The translations under genes and the position numbers were made by a program. The notes beneath the pieces are model-generated. The model was not told the origin of the DNA. It saw nothing but the letters and a program-made list of their open reading frames with translations, and did no database searches. From Trichomonas vaginalis G3 (taxonomy: Eukaryota > Parabasalia > Trichomonadida > Trichomonadidae), in contig NC_067208.1 of assembly GCF_026262505.1 (NCBI RefSeq), positions 18,609,962-18,673,961 on the forward strand: a DNA stretch of 64,000 nucleotides, given 5' to 3'. How positions within the stretch are numbered: position 1 is the first letter of the stretch; every line of letters starts with the position of its first letter. Positions 31,481-42,063 of this stretch are shown piece after piece.

Positions 31481-33745
31481 CTATAAATTATTTGATTGAG
31501 TAAGAGATTCAGCTTTTGCAATGTAAAAGTAAATTATTCCATTCCAGTTATTCATTCTTTGCAAATACTCATAAGCATTATCTGGAACCAAAGTAATCAA
31601 AGACTTTGAATACATAGCATCACAAATGAATCTAACAGCATAATCAGTCATTTCAGTAAACAGATATTTGCCATTCTCTAATATTTGTATTGATTTCTGG
31701 AATATTTTGGTGAAATATTTCACCATATTGTCATAATCGCATGCAAGAATGCATAATATACAAAATGTGGCAAAAGCATCAGCATTATTCATATCATTCC
31801 CGCTTTCAAGGAATTCTAAAATAGCTTCACATGATTGAGGCATAAAATCATTAGTTAGATCTGATAATATCATGAAATGGTATGCGCAAACAATGAAGAG
31901 ACTTGGATCAAAAGCATTTTCTTGGCTAACTTTTGAACACCACATTAAACCTGAAATTACAGAACTGGCAAACTTTTTTCCGCCATGAATATGAATCAAT
32001 GCACGCCATATTTTAAACATGTCGGTGATGTCTGTGGTGTCAGTTATGTTAATTGAGTTGATCAACTCCAAACCTCTAACAATTAGGAACAAATTCATTG
32101 TATTGTGTGTTTCTGGCATCATTATTGCTGTCAGATAATCAGGAACATCTAAATTCCATCCAGTAATTCGTGCTGGAAGAGCTGAAAATAGTAGCATCTG
32201 ATTCAGCATGTATTTATGTATTAAAGTATCAGGAATGTTTTTTGTAGGTATCTGCCTTGCTAAAGGTGTTTTTGTTTTCGTTCCCCAGATAATGACAGGT
32301 AAATATAAAATTTGGCACTCTTCAATATGTGCCAAAGCTCTTATCAACAGATTCTTATTTGTTTCTGTGAACAAATAACATAAAAACTTTACACTTGTCA
32401 TAATAGGAAGAACTTGATTCAAACATTCTTCAATAGTTGTAACAGGTGTAATTTCACTTTCTGACCAATTTTCGTCTAGCATGCAACGAAGAATAATCAT
32501 TGCTGGGCTTTTTCTTTCTTTAAAAAACCGATCATTATTTTTGAGGGCTATTGGAGAACCATCACAAACACTGAGTCTCATCATTGATACAACAGATGTC
32601 CATGAATGATGAAAGAGTGATTCATCGGTTGTGTTTTCTGCAACATCTAATAAATAATTAATAATTTCTTCATTCTTTCCCATAACATAAAAATAGTACA
32701 TAAACTCTAATGGATTCTCTATTATTTGCTTCATTAATATAATTGATGTCTGGTTGTCGCCAGATTTGAAAGTTTCCATAAATCTATCATATATAAATGA
32801 TGAAAGAACTGGATGTTGTCTTGATTCTTCGTAAAGTTTTTCAACTGGCAAATTTTCGGGATAAGTTGACAAATATGGAAATAATTCATCAAATGGAATT
32901 GGAATAGGAGATGTTGAATACGTATAAAGATTATTTAAATGCTTTTTCAATATCTCTGGTTTGAATTTTTGACCAGAATAATTGAAAATACCATTTTCTT
33001 CGATATAAAGAAAAAAGTTTGTTAAAATAAATGCAATGAATAAGTTTGGAGCTGAAATGTATCGTTTGATAAGCGAAATATAGTATTCATAATTTAATTG
33101 CGGCTGAAAATAATCAAATAAGTCATTTTTGAGGAGCCATGGGTTGTACGAGAGAATGGCAACGTTAACAATCTCTTGTAGGTCAATAAACTTGTCTTTT
33201 AACTCAAGTTTTTTCAATGTAAGTTCAGGCATTTCGACAATATTTCGAATTTCTTTGCTTTCTGGGTGATTGTAATACAATTCGTGTACATAATTGAATT
33301 CTTTTGCATCATAAACTCTTGACGAAGCAATAAGTACTCGAAAAATTTGAGAATGATTCACTTGAATTAAGGCGCTTTTTCTGAGTTCTGAATTTTGGCA
33401 TAAAAGTATAATTTTTAAAGCTAACATAGATGAGTGCGCAGATTCATATGTTCCAATTGGAAGAAAATTGAATAGGCGATCGCCATATTGTTGTAAAAGT
33501 CTGTTACAACTGTCGATTTCTGTTTTATTGTTAGTATCAATATTTATGAATGATTTGAATGGATTTTGTTCTAAAACTGCATAAAAGTATTGCATAAAAT
33601 ACATGTTTGAATTTTCTGGTGAGTTACTTAGCTGAGCAAGGCCTTTTAATATTGCAATTTGCTTCTCTTCTTCAAAACTTTGATATTTTTCTTTGAATTC
33701 TTCTCTTGTTAACTTTGAGTTCCAACAAATCTTCAAAAAATCCAT
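31481..33745 (-). CDS. Large helical protein, unknown function
   Basis: The gene encodes 754 residues. It is predicted to be almost all alpha-helical, with regularly spaced Leu/Ile-rich amphipathic segments, suggesting an alpha-solenoid (HEAT/ARM-like) scaffold, but no repeat motif is clear enough to name. There is no signal peptide or membrane helix. It starts MDFLKICWNSKLTREEFKEK. Long single-frame coding length and an initiator-like TCATATTTT right before the ATG support a real, expressed gene. I do not recognise a family; it may be lineage-specific. Confidence 0.75.
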   Translation of the reverse strand: MDFLKICWNSKLTREEFKEKYQSFEEEKQIAILKGLAQLSNSPENSNMYFMQYFYAVLEQNPFKSFINIDTNNKTEIDSCNRLLQQYGDRLFNFLPIGTYESAHSSMLALKIILLCQNSELRKSALIQVNHSQIFRVLIASSRVYDAKEFNYVHELYYNHPESKEIRNIVEMPELTLKKLELKDKFIDLQEIVNVAILSYNPWLLKNDLFDYFQPQLNYEYYISLIKRYISAPNLFIAFILTNFFLYIEENGIFNYSGQKFKPEILKKHLNNLYTYSTSPIPIPFDELFPYLSTYPENLPVEKLYEESRQHPVLSSFIYDRFMETFKSGDNQTSIILMKQIIENPLEFMYYFYVMGKNEEIINYLLDVAENTTDESLFHHSWTSVVSMMRLSVCDGSPIALKNNDRFFKERKSPAMIILRCMLDENWSESEITPVTTIEECLNQVLPIMTSVKFLCYLFTETNKNLLIRALAHIEECQILYLPVIIWGTKTKTPLARQIPTKNIPDTLIHKYMLNQMLLFSALPARITGWNLDVPDYLTAIMMPETHNTMNLFLIVRGLELINSINITDTTDITDMFKIWRALIHIHGGKKFASSVISGLMWCSKVSQENAFDPSLFIVCAYHFMILSDLTNDFMPQSCEAILEFLESGNDMNNADAFATFCILCILACDYDNMVKYFTKIFQKSIQILENGKYLFTEMTDYAVRFICDAMYSKSLITLVPDNAYEYLQRMNNWNGIIYFYIAKAESLTQSNNL

Positions 33746-33747
33746 AA

Positions 33748-33756
33748 AAAATATGA
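33748..33756 (-). promoter_or_regulatory. Initiator-like motif of the helical-protein gene
   Basis: TCATATTTT sits two bases before the ATG at 33745. It fits the TCA-Y-W-Y-type initiator of trichomonads. Confidence 0.35.
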
Positions 33757-34207
33757 GCTTAAAACCTTAGATTTTGGTAGAAATCGTGTAAACTTATATG
33801 GGTTAGCATTTCTTTTCCTTTGATTACAAAAAAAATATAAGGACCAATTTGTTTCTATGACAATAGCTTCTATTTTGCAATTAAAATTTAATGGTATGAG
33901 AAAGTATAATTATTTTATTAATATCTAGTGATTTCACAGTATATTCTAGAATTTGCTAATAACAATGCGAGAATCATCGGTCAACGAACTTACGAATTAA
34001 CACATAATAGCTTGCTTTATTGAGGGGCAAAATACCAACTCTGATTCTTTGGACATCGGTCTGAGGTTTTTTCCTCTCGGGATATGATGTCGATTTTGTT
34101 TGACAAGTTGGATTGGAAGTTGCATATAGCTATATTTTGATTGAAATTTCGTCTTTTTGTAAACACGCAGAAATTCTGACATGAAAAGCACGTTTTTTTA
34201 TTTAATA
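33757..34207. other. Divergent promoter region
   Basis: About 450 bases separate the minus-strand helical-protein gene and the plus-strand centrin gene, so it must contain both promoters. Overlapping short frames on the minus strand are not credible genes. Confidence 0.5.
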
Positions 34208-34753
34208 ATGACTTCAAGTCCAGAGAAACCAGCAGCTCCCCAACGAACAATAGCAGATCTCACGGAAGAACAAAAGCAAGAAATTCGTGAAGCTTTTGAT
34301 CAATTTGATACTGATGGTTCAGGCTCAATCGATGCAAAAGAGCTTAAAGTTGCTATGAAAGCCTTAGGTTTTGAACTACCACGCGAAGAAATAAAGAAAA
34401 TGATTACAGCTGTTGCAGGTAATGCTGTTTCGGCAATTGACTTCAATCAATTTATGGAAATGATGGGACAAAAGATTCTCGATCGTGATCCATTAACAGA
34501 AATCCTCAAGGCTTTCGATCTATTCGATAAAGATCATAATGGTTCAATCTCGCTTAAAGATTTGAAGGCAGCTACAATAGAATTGGGAGAAAATCTTACA
34601 GATGATGAACTCCGTGAAATGATTCGTGAAGCTGATCGCGACTTTGACGGTGAGGTTGGCAAAAACGAATTTGTTGAAGTAATGAAGAAATCTGGCTTAT
34701 TCGGAACGTTTGATGATGAAACTTCTCGTGGAACAGCACGTTCAAAGAAGTAA
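34208..34753 (+). CDS. Centrin (caltractin)
   Basis: The gene encodes 181 residues from the ATG at 34208. An in-frame ATG at 34181 would add nine hydrophobic residues foreign to centrins, so the second is preferred. Four EF-hand positions are visible. Hand 1, [12 protein letters not shown], looks calcium-competent. Hand 2, around [13 protein letters not shown], has lost the ligand pattern. Hand 3, [12 protein letters not shown], and hand 4, [12 protein letters not shown], look functional. The N-terminal tail is Ser/Pro/Ala-rich, and a short basic tail (GTARSKK) follows hand 4. Centrins sit at basal bodies and contractile fibres. The neighbouring CEP41-like gene is also basal-body related. Confidence 0.92.
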   Translation: MTSSPEKPAAPQRTIADLTEEQKQEIREAFDQFDTDGSGSIDAKELKVAMKALGFELPREEIKKMITAVAGNAVSAIDFNQFMEMMGQKILDRDPLTEILKAFDLFDKDHNGSISLKDLKAATIELGENLTDDELREMIREADRDFDGEVGKNEFVEVMKKSGLFGTFDDETSRGTARSKK

Positions 34754-34914
34754 TCTTTTTCTAATATATAGAACCTTGTAATTGTTAAAAATCTTATTTC
34801 AAATTATAATTTTTCCGATTTTCAAAGTAAAACGTGTAAAATAATTAGTTGTGAGTTGAAATACAAACAAATTTAATATTTTACAAACAAACAAATAGAG
34901 ATAAAAATAAAAAT

Positions 34915-35976
34915 TCATGTTTTGATTTCTTTATCAGAAGAATCTGAAGAAAGTGGATCTTCCAATAATCTCCTAATGATAGGGTATACTCTCTTGCTTT
35001 CTGTTTCTTGAGCTTTCACGTCATTTTCTGGTTCAACACCAAATTGGTCAGAATCGATTTCAGATTCTTTTTGAGTATCCAAGGAATGATACAAAGATAT
35101 TATGATGCTACTTGACATACCTAAAACAAAAGCAATAATTTGCGTAATTAATCTCAATCTTTTCTGAGCTCCTGAGATAGGAAAAACAATAAAACTTAAG
35201 ATAAAAAGAACAAAGGATTTGAAATGATCGAGTAATTGAAAATTAATTGAAGATTGACCACTGGCCAAGCTGATTGTAACAGAATTGCTTAAAATTGCGA
35301 TGAATCCAGAAACAATTATAAGAATAGACTCATTTGTAGTGAAACTATGAACAAGAATAGAACTATCTGAATTAAATTCAAAAATTACTGTAAGAATTAA
35401 AGAAATCATTGCTTCATAAAATGAAGTTGAGTGCTGAATTGATGGCCCTGATGTATTACTGGATTTTTGCTGAACAAAAGCTAAAAATTGGCCCAACGAT
35501 AAAAATGCTATGCTAAAGAGGGCATAAACGATCCCAACAAAATTTATTTGATCATCATTCATTACGTACACTATATTGCCAGAGATAAGAAGTATACCGG
35601 CATAAATCGGATAAGATGTTAATTTCTGTTTGTTATAGATTGTATTAATTATATCCAAAACAAAGAATATTGAGAATTTCGATAGTTGATAAAATCCAAT
35701 TGAGTTATTTAGCAAATTTAAGTTCTGAAATATGCGACTGCAGACACTAACTAGTGAAAATATAAATGAAAGTGATCTTGATACCGGGGAAATTCGTTTT
35801 ATTAATCCAAAAATGCATGATATCTCGAGAAATAAATATAGATTGAATAAATGATAACTTGCCATGAGAATTGGCCAAGAAAACTCATATCTAACCATTA
35901 TATATTTGACCAATAGCACCAGAAAGGTCGAATTAGATACTGAAAGAAATGATAGAAAAATTTCTATGGCATTCAT
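34915..35976 (-). CDS. SLC35/triose-phosphate-type sugar-nucleotide transporter-like protein
   Basis: The gene encodes 353 residues with about nine to ten hydrophobic helices over residues 1-290 and a polar, acidic tail of about 60 residues with several Ser/Glu clusters. The segment NLNLLNNSIGFYQLSKFSIF matches the conserved N-x-S-L-x-x-N-S-x-G-x-Y-Q-x-x-K motif of the triose-phosphate/SLC35E group of the drug-metabolite transporter superfamily. The likely site is the Golgi or ER membrane, antiporting a nucleotide sugar or a phosphorylated compound; the substrate cannot be read from sequence. An initiator-like TCACTATTAC precedes the ATG by three bases. Confidence 0.7.
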   Translation of the reverse strand: MNAIEIFLSFLSVSNSTFLVLLVKYIMVRYEFSWPILMASYHLFNLYLFLEISCIFGLIKRISPVSRSLSFIFSLVSVCSRIFQNLNLLNNSIGFYQLSKFSIFFVLDIINTIYNKQKLTSYPIYAGILLISGNIVYVMNDDQINFVGIVYALFSIAFLSLGQFLAFVQQKSSNTSGPSIQHSTSFYEAMISLILTVIFEFNSDSSILVHSFTTNESILIIVSGFIAILSNSVTISLASGQSSINFQLLDHFKSFVLFILSFIVFPISGAQKRLRLITQIIAFVLGMSSSIIISLYHSLDTQKESEIDSDQFGVEPENDVKAQETESKRVYPIIRRLLEDPLSSDSSDKEIKT

Positions 35977-35979
35977 TCA

Positions 35980-35989
35980 GTAATAGTGA
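35980..35989 (-). promoter_or_regulatory. Initiator-like motif of the SLC35-like gene
   Basis: TCACTATTAC lies just before the ATG at 35976. It fits the trichomonad initiator pattern and supports the start. Confidence 0.4.
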
Positions 35990-36125
35990 CAGAAATTTTA
36001 GACTCTGAAAACGATCACCAAACAGATATAAAATCATTCTCTTATAGAAAATATCTCTTGCAATTAAAATAACAGTTATATTAAATACGTTAGATTTAGA
36101 TATATATAATAAAAAACATGAAAAA

Positions 36126-37034
36126 TCATAACAAGCTACTTGGGAGTGACATTTGGCGAACAGGATCTGCGACATCCTTGAAATAAGGATGAGCTAATGC
36201 ATCTATTGCTGATATTCGTTTCATTGGATCAAGTGTAAGCATTTTACTAACAAGATCCGCGAGAAATACATCATCAGTTCTAAGGACTTCTTGCATATCC
36301 TGTGGTTTATATTCAGGTACTGTAATTCCTTGTGGCAAATGTATAAGATTTTTGTCTTCAGGGGTTCCAGTTACTGCTAAAATTTTATGTATCAAGTCTA
36401 CTTCTGAGTCGGAAGTGAACAAAACTTCGCCTCTAGCCATTTCTGCAATTATACATCCAGCACTCCAGATATCAATTGCTAATTCGTAGCATCTTGGTTC
36501 AAACAACAATTCAGGAGCTCTATACCATAAAGAGACAACCTGTGGACTATATTGACGCATTGGAACTGAAAAGAATCGCGCTAAGCCAAAATCACAGAGT
36601 TTTAATTGACCTTTTGAGTTTAAAAGTAGATTTTCTGGCTTCAAATCGCGATGCATAATTCTGTGTGTATGTAAGACATAAATTGCTGCAAGAAGTTGAA
36701 AAGCATATGATTTAAGTAATTTACTGTCCATTGGCTTCATGTATCTAGCTTTAAGATATTTGCGCAGGTCAATTTGTAAAAATTCTTGAACTAGAATGAT
36801 GGATTTTTCTTTTACTGATACATCGAGTAGTTTCACTATATTAGGATGATCTAAACTTTTGAGTATTGCTACTTCTCTTAATGTAATCGCAGAAATACCT
36901 TCATCTTCTTGATTTGGCTTCATAATTTTCATTGCTACATATTGATTTGTTTTCTTATCAAGTGCTTTGTAGACATCTCCATAAGTTCCCTGCCCCAATT
37001 TGTCTTTCTTCAGGTATCTCTCGGGGTCCCCCAT
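36126..37034 (-). CDS. Cyclin-dependent kinase (CDK1/2-like)
   Basis: The gene encodes 302 residues, a complete kinase of normal CDK length. It has a glycine loop GQGTYGDV at 14-21, the ATP-site lysine in VAMK (K36), and a PSTAIRE-equivalent helix reading GISAITLRE (46-54). IMHRDLKPENLLL holds the catalytic loop, and DFGLARFF and LWYRAPELLF frame the activation segment. The T-loop reads MRQYSPQVVSLWY, so Ser stands where most CDKs have the activating Thr. The C-lobe is standard up to RISAIDALAHPYF. It should bind a cyclin and act in cell-cycle or transcription control. The diverged PSTAIRE helix leaves the subfamily open. Confidence 0.92.
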   Translation of the reverse strand: MGDPERYLKKDKLGQGTYGDVYKALDKKTNQYVAMKIMKPNQEDEGISAITLREVAILKSLDHPNIVKLLDVSVKEKSIILVQEFLQIDLRKYLKARYMKPMDSKLLKSYAFQLLAAIYVLHTHRIMHRDLKPENLLLNSKGQLKLCDFGLARFFSVPMRQYSPQVVSLWYRAPELLFEPRCYELAIDIWSAGCIIAEMARGEVLFTSDSEVDLIHKILAVTGTPEDKNLIHLPQGITVPEYKPQDMQEVLRTDDVFLADLVSKMLTLDPMKRISAIDALAHPYFKDVADPVRQMSLPSSLL

Positions 37035-37090
37035 AAAAATGCCCGTTTATTAATTCAAAATCGTTTCCAGCCTTTACAATCGACTTTTAA

Positions 37091-38130
37091 GGGTGCACCC
37101 GTATGTACGTTTATTTGAGAGGAGGAGGATTACCCTCTCAATTTTGAGGGATTCGTTAGTTTATTTTCTCGATGAATATGCAATAAAATTTGATTTTTAC
37201 CTTATCAATATACTTCATATAATATACACATGTTCATGTAAAAACTTTTTTCCAAAATCCTCAGGAATTAAGGGATTTTTGAATTTTAAAAATTTTTTTC
37301 GAATTTTTTCGAAAAAAAAATATTTTCAGAACAGCTTTAACGGCTAAGATTTAGGAACAATGTTAAGTATCAAAAAGAAAGGAGGTCTGATATAGACAAC
37401 ATATATCGTTGAAGGTTGAAAAAATCTCTAATATTTGAGCCCAAAATTCCAAATTTTAATTTTTTGAAAAAAGAGGCCACCCGTATGTACGTTTATTTGA
37501 GAGGAGGATTATATTTTTGAAAGGGTGAAACATTATGAATATGTTAATTATATAATAATATGTATTATTATAAAAAAGAAAAAATAAAGCACGTTAAAAT
37601 TTTTCTTTCTTGATTTTTTACAAAATCTACTTAGAATTATGCAAAATATGACTAAATAATTATAAATTTCAAGTTAAATTTTAATTTTGATAAATAATTT
37701 AAATTTCAAAATATCAAGTTCAGTTCGACTATGTATGTAGTAATTCCTCAATAAAGTGCCAAAACCCTATTAAAATATATGAACATTTTCAACATTTTAA
37801 TGTTTTTATTTAAAAATTTGTTGGAATATGAGCTTCAAACAATTATTATGTAAATAAAAATAATTAAATATATGTATTTATTCGTATTACAACCGTAGTA
37901 AGTCGATTCTTCCTTTCTTCTACTGAGTTTTGAATTTGATTTCGAATTGTAAAGAGATTCAAAGGGAAAATACTAGCGGATAAAAACTACCTCCATGAAA
38001 GGGTCATAATGGAGTCAAGTTGTATTTTTTGATATTTTTTGCTTTTCGAGCCTAAATATAGGTAGCCAAGATAATGCCTAAAAATAAGGTTCTAAATTCT
38101 GAAGTTTACATGATCCTCTCGTGTGCACCC
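37091..38130. mobile_element. TTAA-flanked non-autonomous element
   Basis: GGGTGCACCC at the left end follows TTAA, and GTGTGCACCC at the right end precedes TTAA; the terminal inverted repeat is short, about 8-10 bases, with GAGAGGA near both ends. A 30-base segment at 37097-37126 recurs identically at 37479-37508. There is no transposase. TTAA target sites and a short GGGT-type end fit a piggyBac-like MITE, but the interior gives no proof. It inserts right upstream of the CDK gene, so it may provide or disturb promoter sequence. Confidence 0.5.
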
Positions 38131-38134
38131 TTAA

Positions 38135-38996
38135 GAAAGAGAATAATATTAATCTAAGATGACAGATTCTGGTGGAAAAATGCTATAAAACGTCCCTCAA
38201 GTTAACATATTCAATAAATTGAGGAACAACTTATACACATTGGAATAGAGCAGTTATTATCTCATAATATTTCTGAATAATTACCTTATTCTACGAAGCT
38301 TTGAATAGTTCCATCTATATTAATCCTCAATTGGGAGTGTTTGAGAAATAATATACTGGTCTTTTTCAAGATTGGATGTTTCATGATTGTTTCAATATCT
38401 TCTTTCTCATCAAGTGTAATTGCCTATTGAATTATATTTTTCAATTTTTTAATTACGGTAGAGAGAAGGTTTTCCGCATAGTTTTGAGTCGGATATGCCC
38501 AAATAGAATTACTTACTGTCACATGTTATTATAATTATTATAATTTCTGAAATTTCCTAATCTTGTATAATTTCGATTAAATTTACACTTTCAGGTGCTT
38601 TTTGAAGAAAAACGAATAGAAATGAATAGCATAAAAATAATAAAATAATAATTTATTGTAAAAGGAATTGTTTATCTCAATTTAGTTGCATAAGATTGTA
38701 ACTTACTGACATCTAAAGAATTTCATTCAATAGATAGGGATGATTATAATGACTCAATATTGCTTTTGCTGATTTTATTCCAAACTCATTATTTTACATG
38801 TACATAGAATGTTTGTTCTGTGTCTACTTGTGTCTGTACCTTTACATTTTTAGTCATTTTTAAGATACTGATATGGATTTTTCTGATTCATGGAACATTT
38901 CCATGTATTTTTATGATCTTGTTTTATTCATGTAATTTTGTATATAGTATAGATGTAATTCTCAAGTAATAACAATAAAAAGGACTAAGTTTGGGA
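38135..38996. other. AT-rich intergenic region
   Basis: About 860 bases without a recognised gene or repeat, downstream of the gene ending at 38997. Confidence 0.4.
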
Positions 38997-39953
38997 TCAT
39001 AATTTCGAATATATTTTTGATTTTGAATCTGAAGCATATAAATCATTTTCTTGGCTATTCTTATCAGCATAGAAACAAAAATCATTAATAATGTTTATTG
39101 TTTCCAGATAATTTGACTTATTTACCTTCATTTCATTTGTTTCTCTTCCTTCATTATTTGGAATCTTTTCCTTGAATGTTGGTGTTTCAGTCCTAACAGG
39201 TGGTTCTTTCTTATCTTCTATGAACTGTGATTGATGTTGAATTTTCTTTTCTTTTTTCTTCTCAGAAAACAACAATTTTAACTTAGTATATACTTTTTCT
39301 ATGTTAGCTACATTTTCGTTAAGTAAATGGGAACCAGATTCCATGAAAGCATCAAAGTATTTCAAAACTAAATCATTTTTAAGCAAAGAAGCTTTGTAAC
39401 TTATGGCAGAACTTAATCCATATCCAAGAGGATCTGTAGTTGAGTAATAAATAACGCCAAAAACGAAATATTTTTGTAATAATGCGGATAATTTTTCATA
39501 ATAAGGAGATGATTGAGTAATTCTTGGGTATTTCTGTAGCAAGTTGTTAAAAATATTGAATATTCTAGCGGCTATTGGTTTATAATCTTCTTTGTTTTTA
39601 ACTTTGTAGTCATATGTGATAAATAAGAAGAAAGTTGAAGATTGTGATTGAATTTGTTGAAACCAATCAAATCTTGATACACTTTCATTATGAATTAGCA
39701 TTTCAATCAAATCGAATTGCTGTGTTAAACAATAATTATTTTTAAGTTCATCGAATTTCTTTTTGTATTTCGGATCTGATACGAGGGGACCTTTGTAGCT
39801 ATCACCAGACATATTTAAACTTATCAATTGAGTATAGTCTTTAGAAAAATCATTTACACTCATATTTTTTTTTTCAAAATCTGAAATAAAGGTGGACCCA
39901 CGAAAATCTACCAGTCCTTTTTCCATGAAATTTTGTCTATTATAAGGATTCAT
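38997..39953 (-). CDS. Unknown protein with central helical domain
   Basis: The gene encodes 318 residues from the ATG at 39953; the upstream open frame to 40028 begins at a TTG. Residues 1-60 are polar. A central part of about 150 residues is helical and aromatic-rich (FDWFQQIQSQSSTFFLFITY; YFVFGVIYYSTTDPLGYGL). The last 100 residues are charged and low-complexity (EKKKEKKIQHQSQFIEDKK). No membrane anchor or known domain was recognised. Its length and composition make a real gene likely. Confidence 0.6.
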   Translation of the reverse strand: MNPYNRQNFMEKGLVDFRGSTFISDFEKKNMSVNDFSKDYTQLISLNMSGDSYKGPLVSDPKYKKKFDELKNNYCLTQQFDLIEMLIHNESVSRFDWFQQIQSQSSTFFLFITYDYKVKNKEDYKPIAARIFNIFNNLLQKYPRITQSSPYYEKLSALLQKYFVFGVIYYSTTDPLGYGLSSAISYKASLLKNDLVLKYFDAFMESGSHLLNENVANIEKVYTKLKLLFSEKKKEKKIQHQSQFIEDKKEPPVRTETPTFKEKIPNNEGRETNEMKVNKSNYLETINIINDFCFYADKNSQENDLYASDSKSKIYSKL

Positions 39954-40862
39954 ATGAGGGAAACAAATGTCGATTAGCTTTGTGAAAAAGAAACTACAGT
40001 TTTTGAGATACTGAAAACACCCATTCAAAAAGTGGAAAATTTTCTCGAGATGTCAATGTAAAAGACAATATTTTGATAAATAAATCGTAAACATTATAAA
40101 TAAAATATGTAGTTTCGTTTAGCATGGGATGAGGATTATAGATATATAAATGGTTTTTTCTTTTTATACCATTATGCTTTTTTCATCTTGTTAATGATAT
40201 AACTTTTATTAAAAATGCATAAATTAAGTTATTTTTAGAAGCAGTTTTCCAAAAACTATCAATGGAAAAGAGAAGTGCCTTCACTTCCAAATTTTGACAT
40301 CATTGTCTCATACTTTGCTGGGAAAATCTAGTCCTATAGATGACAGTATAAGTCTATTAAATGATCGCATTGCATTCTTCAGTCCAAAAATAATATTTTC
40401 AAGTCAACGTCAAAGGTTAAAATACCAAATATGACGCACGAGTAAGTGCTTCTAGATTAACGTCATTATTTCATGCAATTTGAATTTTCTATTTACTCAA
40501 AATTGGTAAAAATACGTTCCCAAAAAGATTAACTAAGCCAAGTATACTTGGAATATGATAATTATGTTTAATATCCTTAGTCAATTTCCATTAATGATTG
40601 TTTTTTGATAGAAACAGAATTTTCAAATAATGCAAATTGAAGATTTACGTTCTAACTTACATAGCATGCTAATTTGCTTTTTGTACGATCTGGATATTCA
40701 TATTTTATTATATCTACCCATTTAATAAAAGTAATTTTTGCATTTTGCTGATTTAAAAGTTTTAATTCTTTTAAAAATAACTTTATATAATTTGAAGTGA
40801 TAAGTCTAATTGTCTTTTGACTTATTTTTAAAATTGTATGTATCACTAATTGACTTTTTGGG
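39954..40862. other. Intergenic region
   Basis: AT-rich with no credible gene. It ends at the relic of the hairpin element. Confidence 0.4.
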
Positions 40863-41357
40863 AATCAAATTGTGATTGAGGAACTTTGACCAACAAAGTA
40901 CGAAAGTGTACTGTTGCCAGTCTGCATGTGTCATTCTGGGAGACATTGACTGTGCTTGTCTCCCAGAATGACACATTGTTCCGCAAACACAATCTGATTG
41001 TGGAGCTTTGAATAACACCTATTTATTATAACATCAAACTTTTTTATTCTAACATAATTACTCAAATTCCATTTATTCAAATAACTACATCCTTAAAATT
41101 TTTTCTAATTCTTTCAAAGTTTTATTATGCATTAATTTATTTTATTAATCCCTATCAATAACTCTTTTCTATAATTATACCAACTCCACATACTTATAAA
41201 TATGTCTCAACAACTCATATTTTTTCACTGTATATTATGATTTCATAAAATTATGACATTTTATCACAAAACGTATATTTATTCACTATTCCTCATAAAT
41301 TCATATTTTATCCCTATCTAAGTGTTCAAAACCTATTTTGCCAGCATAATCTGATTC
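40863..41357 (-). repeat. Relic of the palindromic hairpin element, first part
   Basis: 40875-41015 contains the diverged hairpin unit (CAGTCTGCATGTGTCATTCT, GGGAGACATTG...CTCCCAGAATG, GAACTTTGACC). 41280-41357 matches the arm at 7660-7737 (ATTTTATCCCTATCTAAGTG, TTCAAAACCTATTTTGCC). The order is the same as in the left arm at 7166-7806. Homology stops exactly where the 8-kb transposon starts and resumes at 49390. Confidence 0.8.
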
Positions 41358-41791
41358 GGCGTCAAAAATTTTCTCACTGGGTTTTCGTCTATCAATCCCA
41401 GATCATTATATACGCAACCAATCAAAAATCTGATATGGGAGTCCAAGGCTAACTTTTTGTTGTCTACCTAATAAAAGAGGAAGCAGCATTAGTGAGAATA
41501 ATCGCAAATATTCAATTTAAATTATCTTTTTATTCTTAATTTAAAGTGACAAAAAGAATAAAAAACCTATTCTAAGGCATGTTGTTATGTAAATGAGACT
41601 AGACATCATATTTTATGTTATGAAAAAAAAATATTTAGAATTTTAGAACAAAATAAATAGAAAAAATAGCATAACTTATGGATGTGCGTATATTAAATTT
41701 AATAAATTAAGAGAAATTATTTTTGGCGCCAAAATTATTCGTTAACTCTCAAATTTTTCTGAGTCAATAAGCCGCTAAAAAAGTGTCATTT
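41358..41791 (+). repeat. Left terminal inverted repeat of the 8-kb transposon
   Basis: It mirrors 48956-49389 and contains the internal palindrome TTTTGGCGCCAAAATT-type core near 41725. Confidence 0.9.
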
Positions 41792-42063
41792 CTTTATAGG
41801 AAAGGAAACCTATTTGACGAACAATCCGGACACTAGTGCCTCAGCGAATTTCCCCAAACCCACCAATCCCCTCCCTGCTGTTGTGCACCATCGATGGAAA
41901 GTAAGTCATCAATAGTCTCTTTTCCTGATTTCAAGCTAACGTTAGATCATTCATGAAAGAAATCATTGCCTTTCATCAGAGACTTTCGTTATAACTGCGC
42001 TGCTCTCAAGTTCATCTTGAGAAATTTACGTAATAACTGAATTCCCAAAGTTCTTTAGACGAA

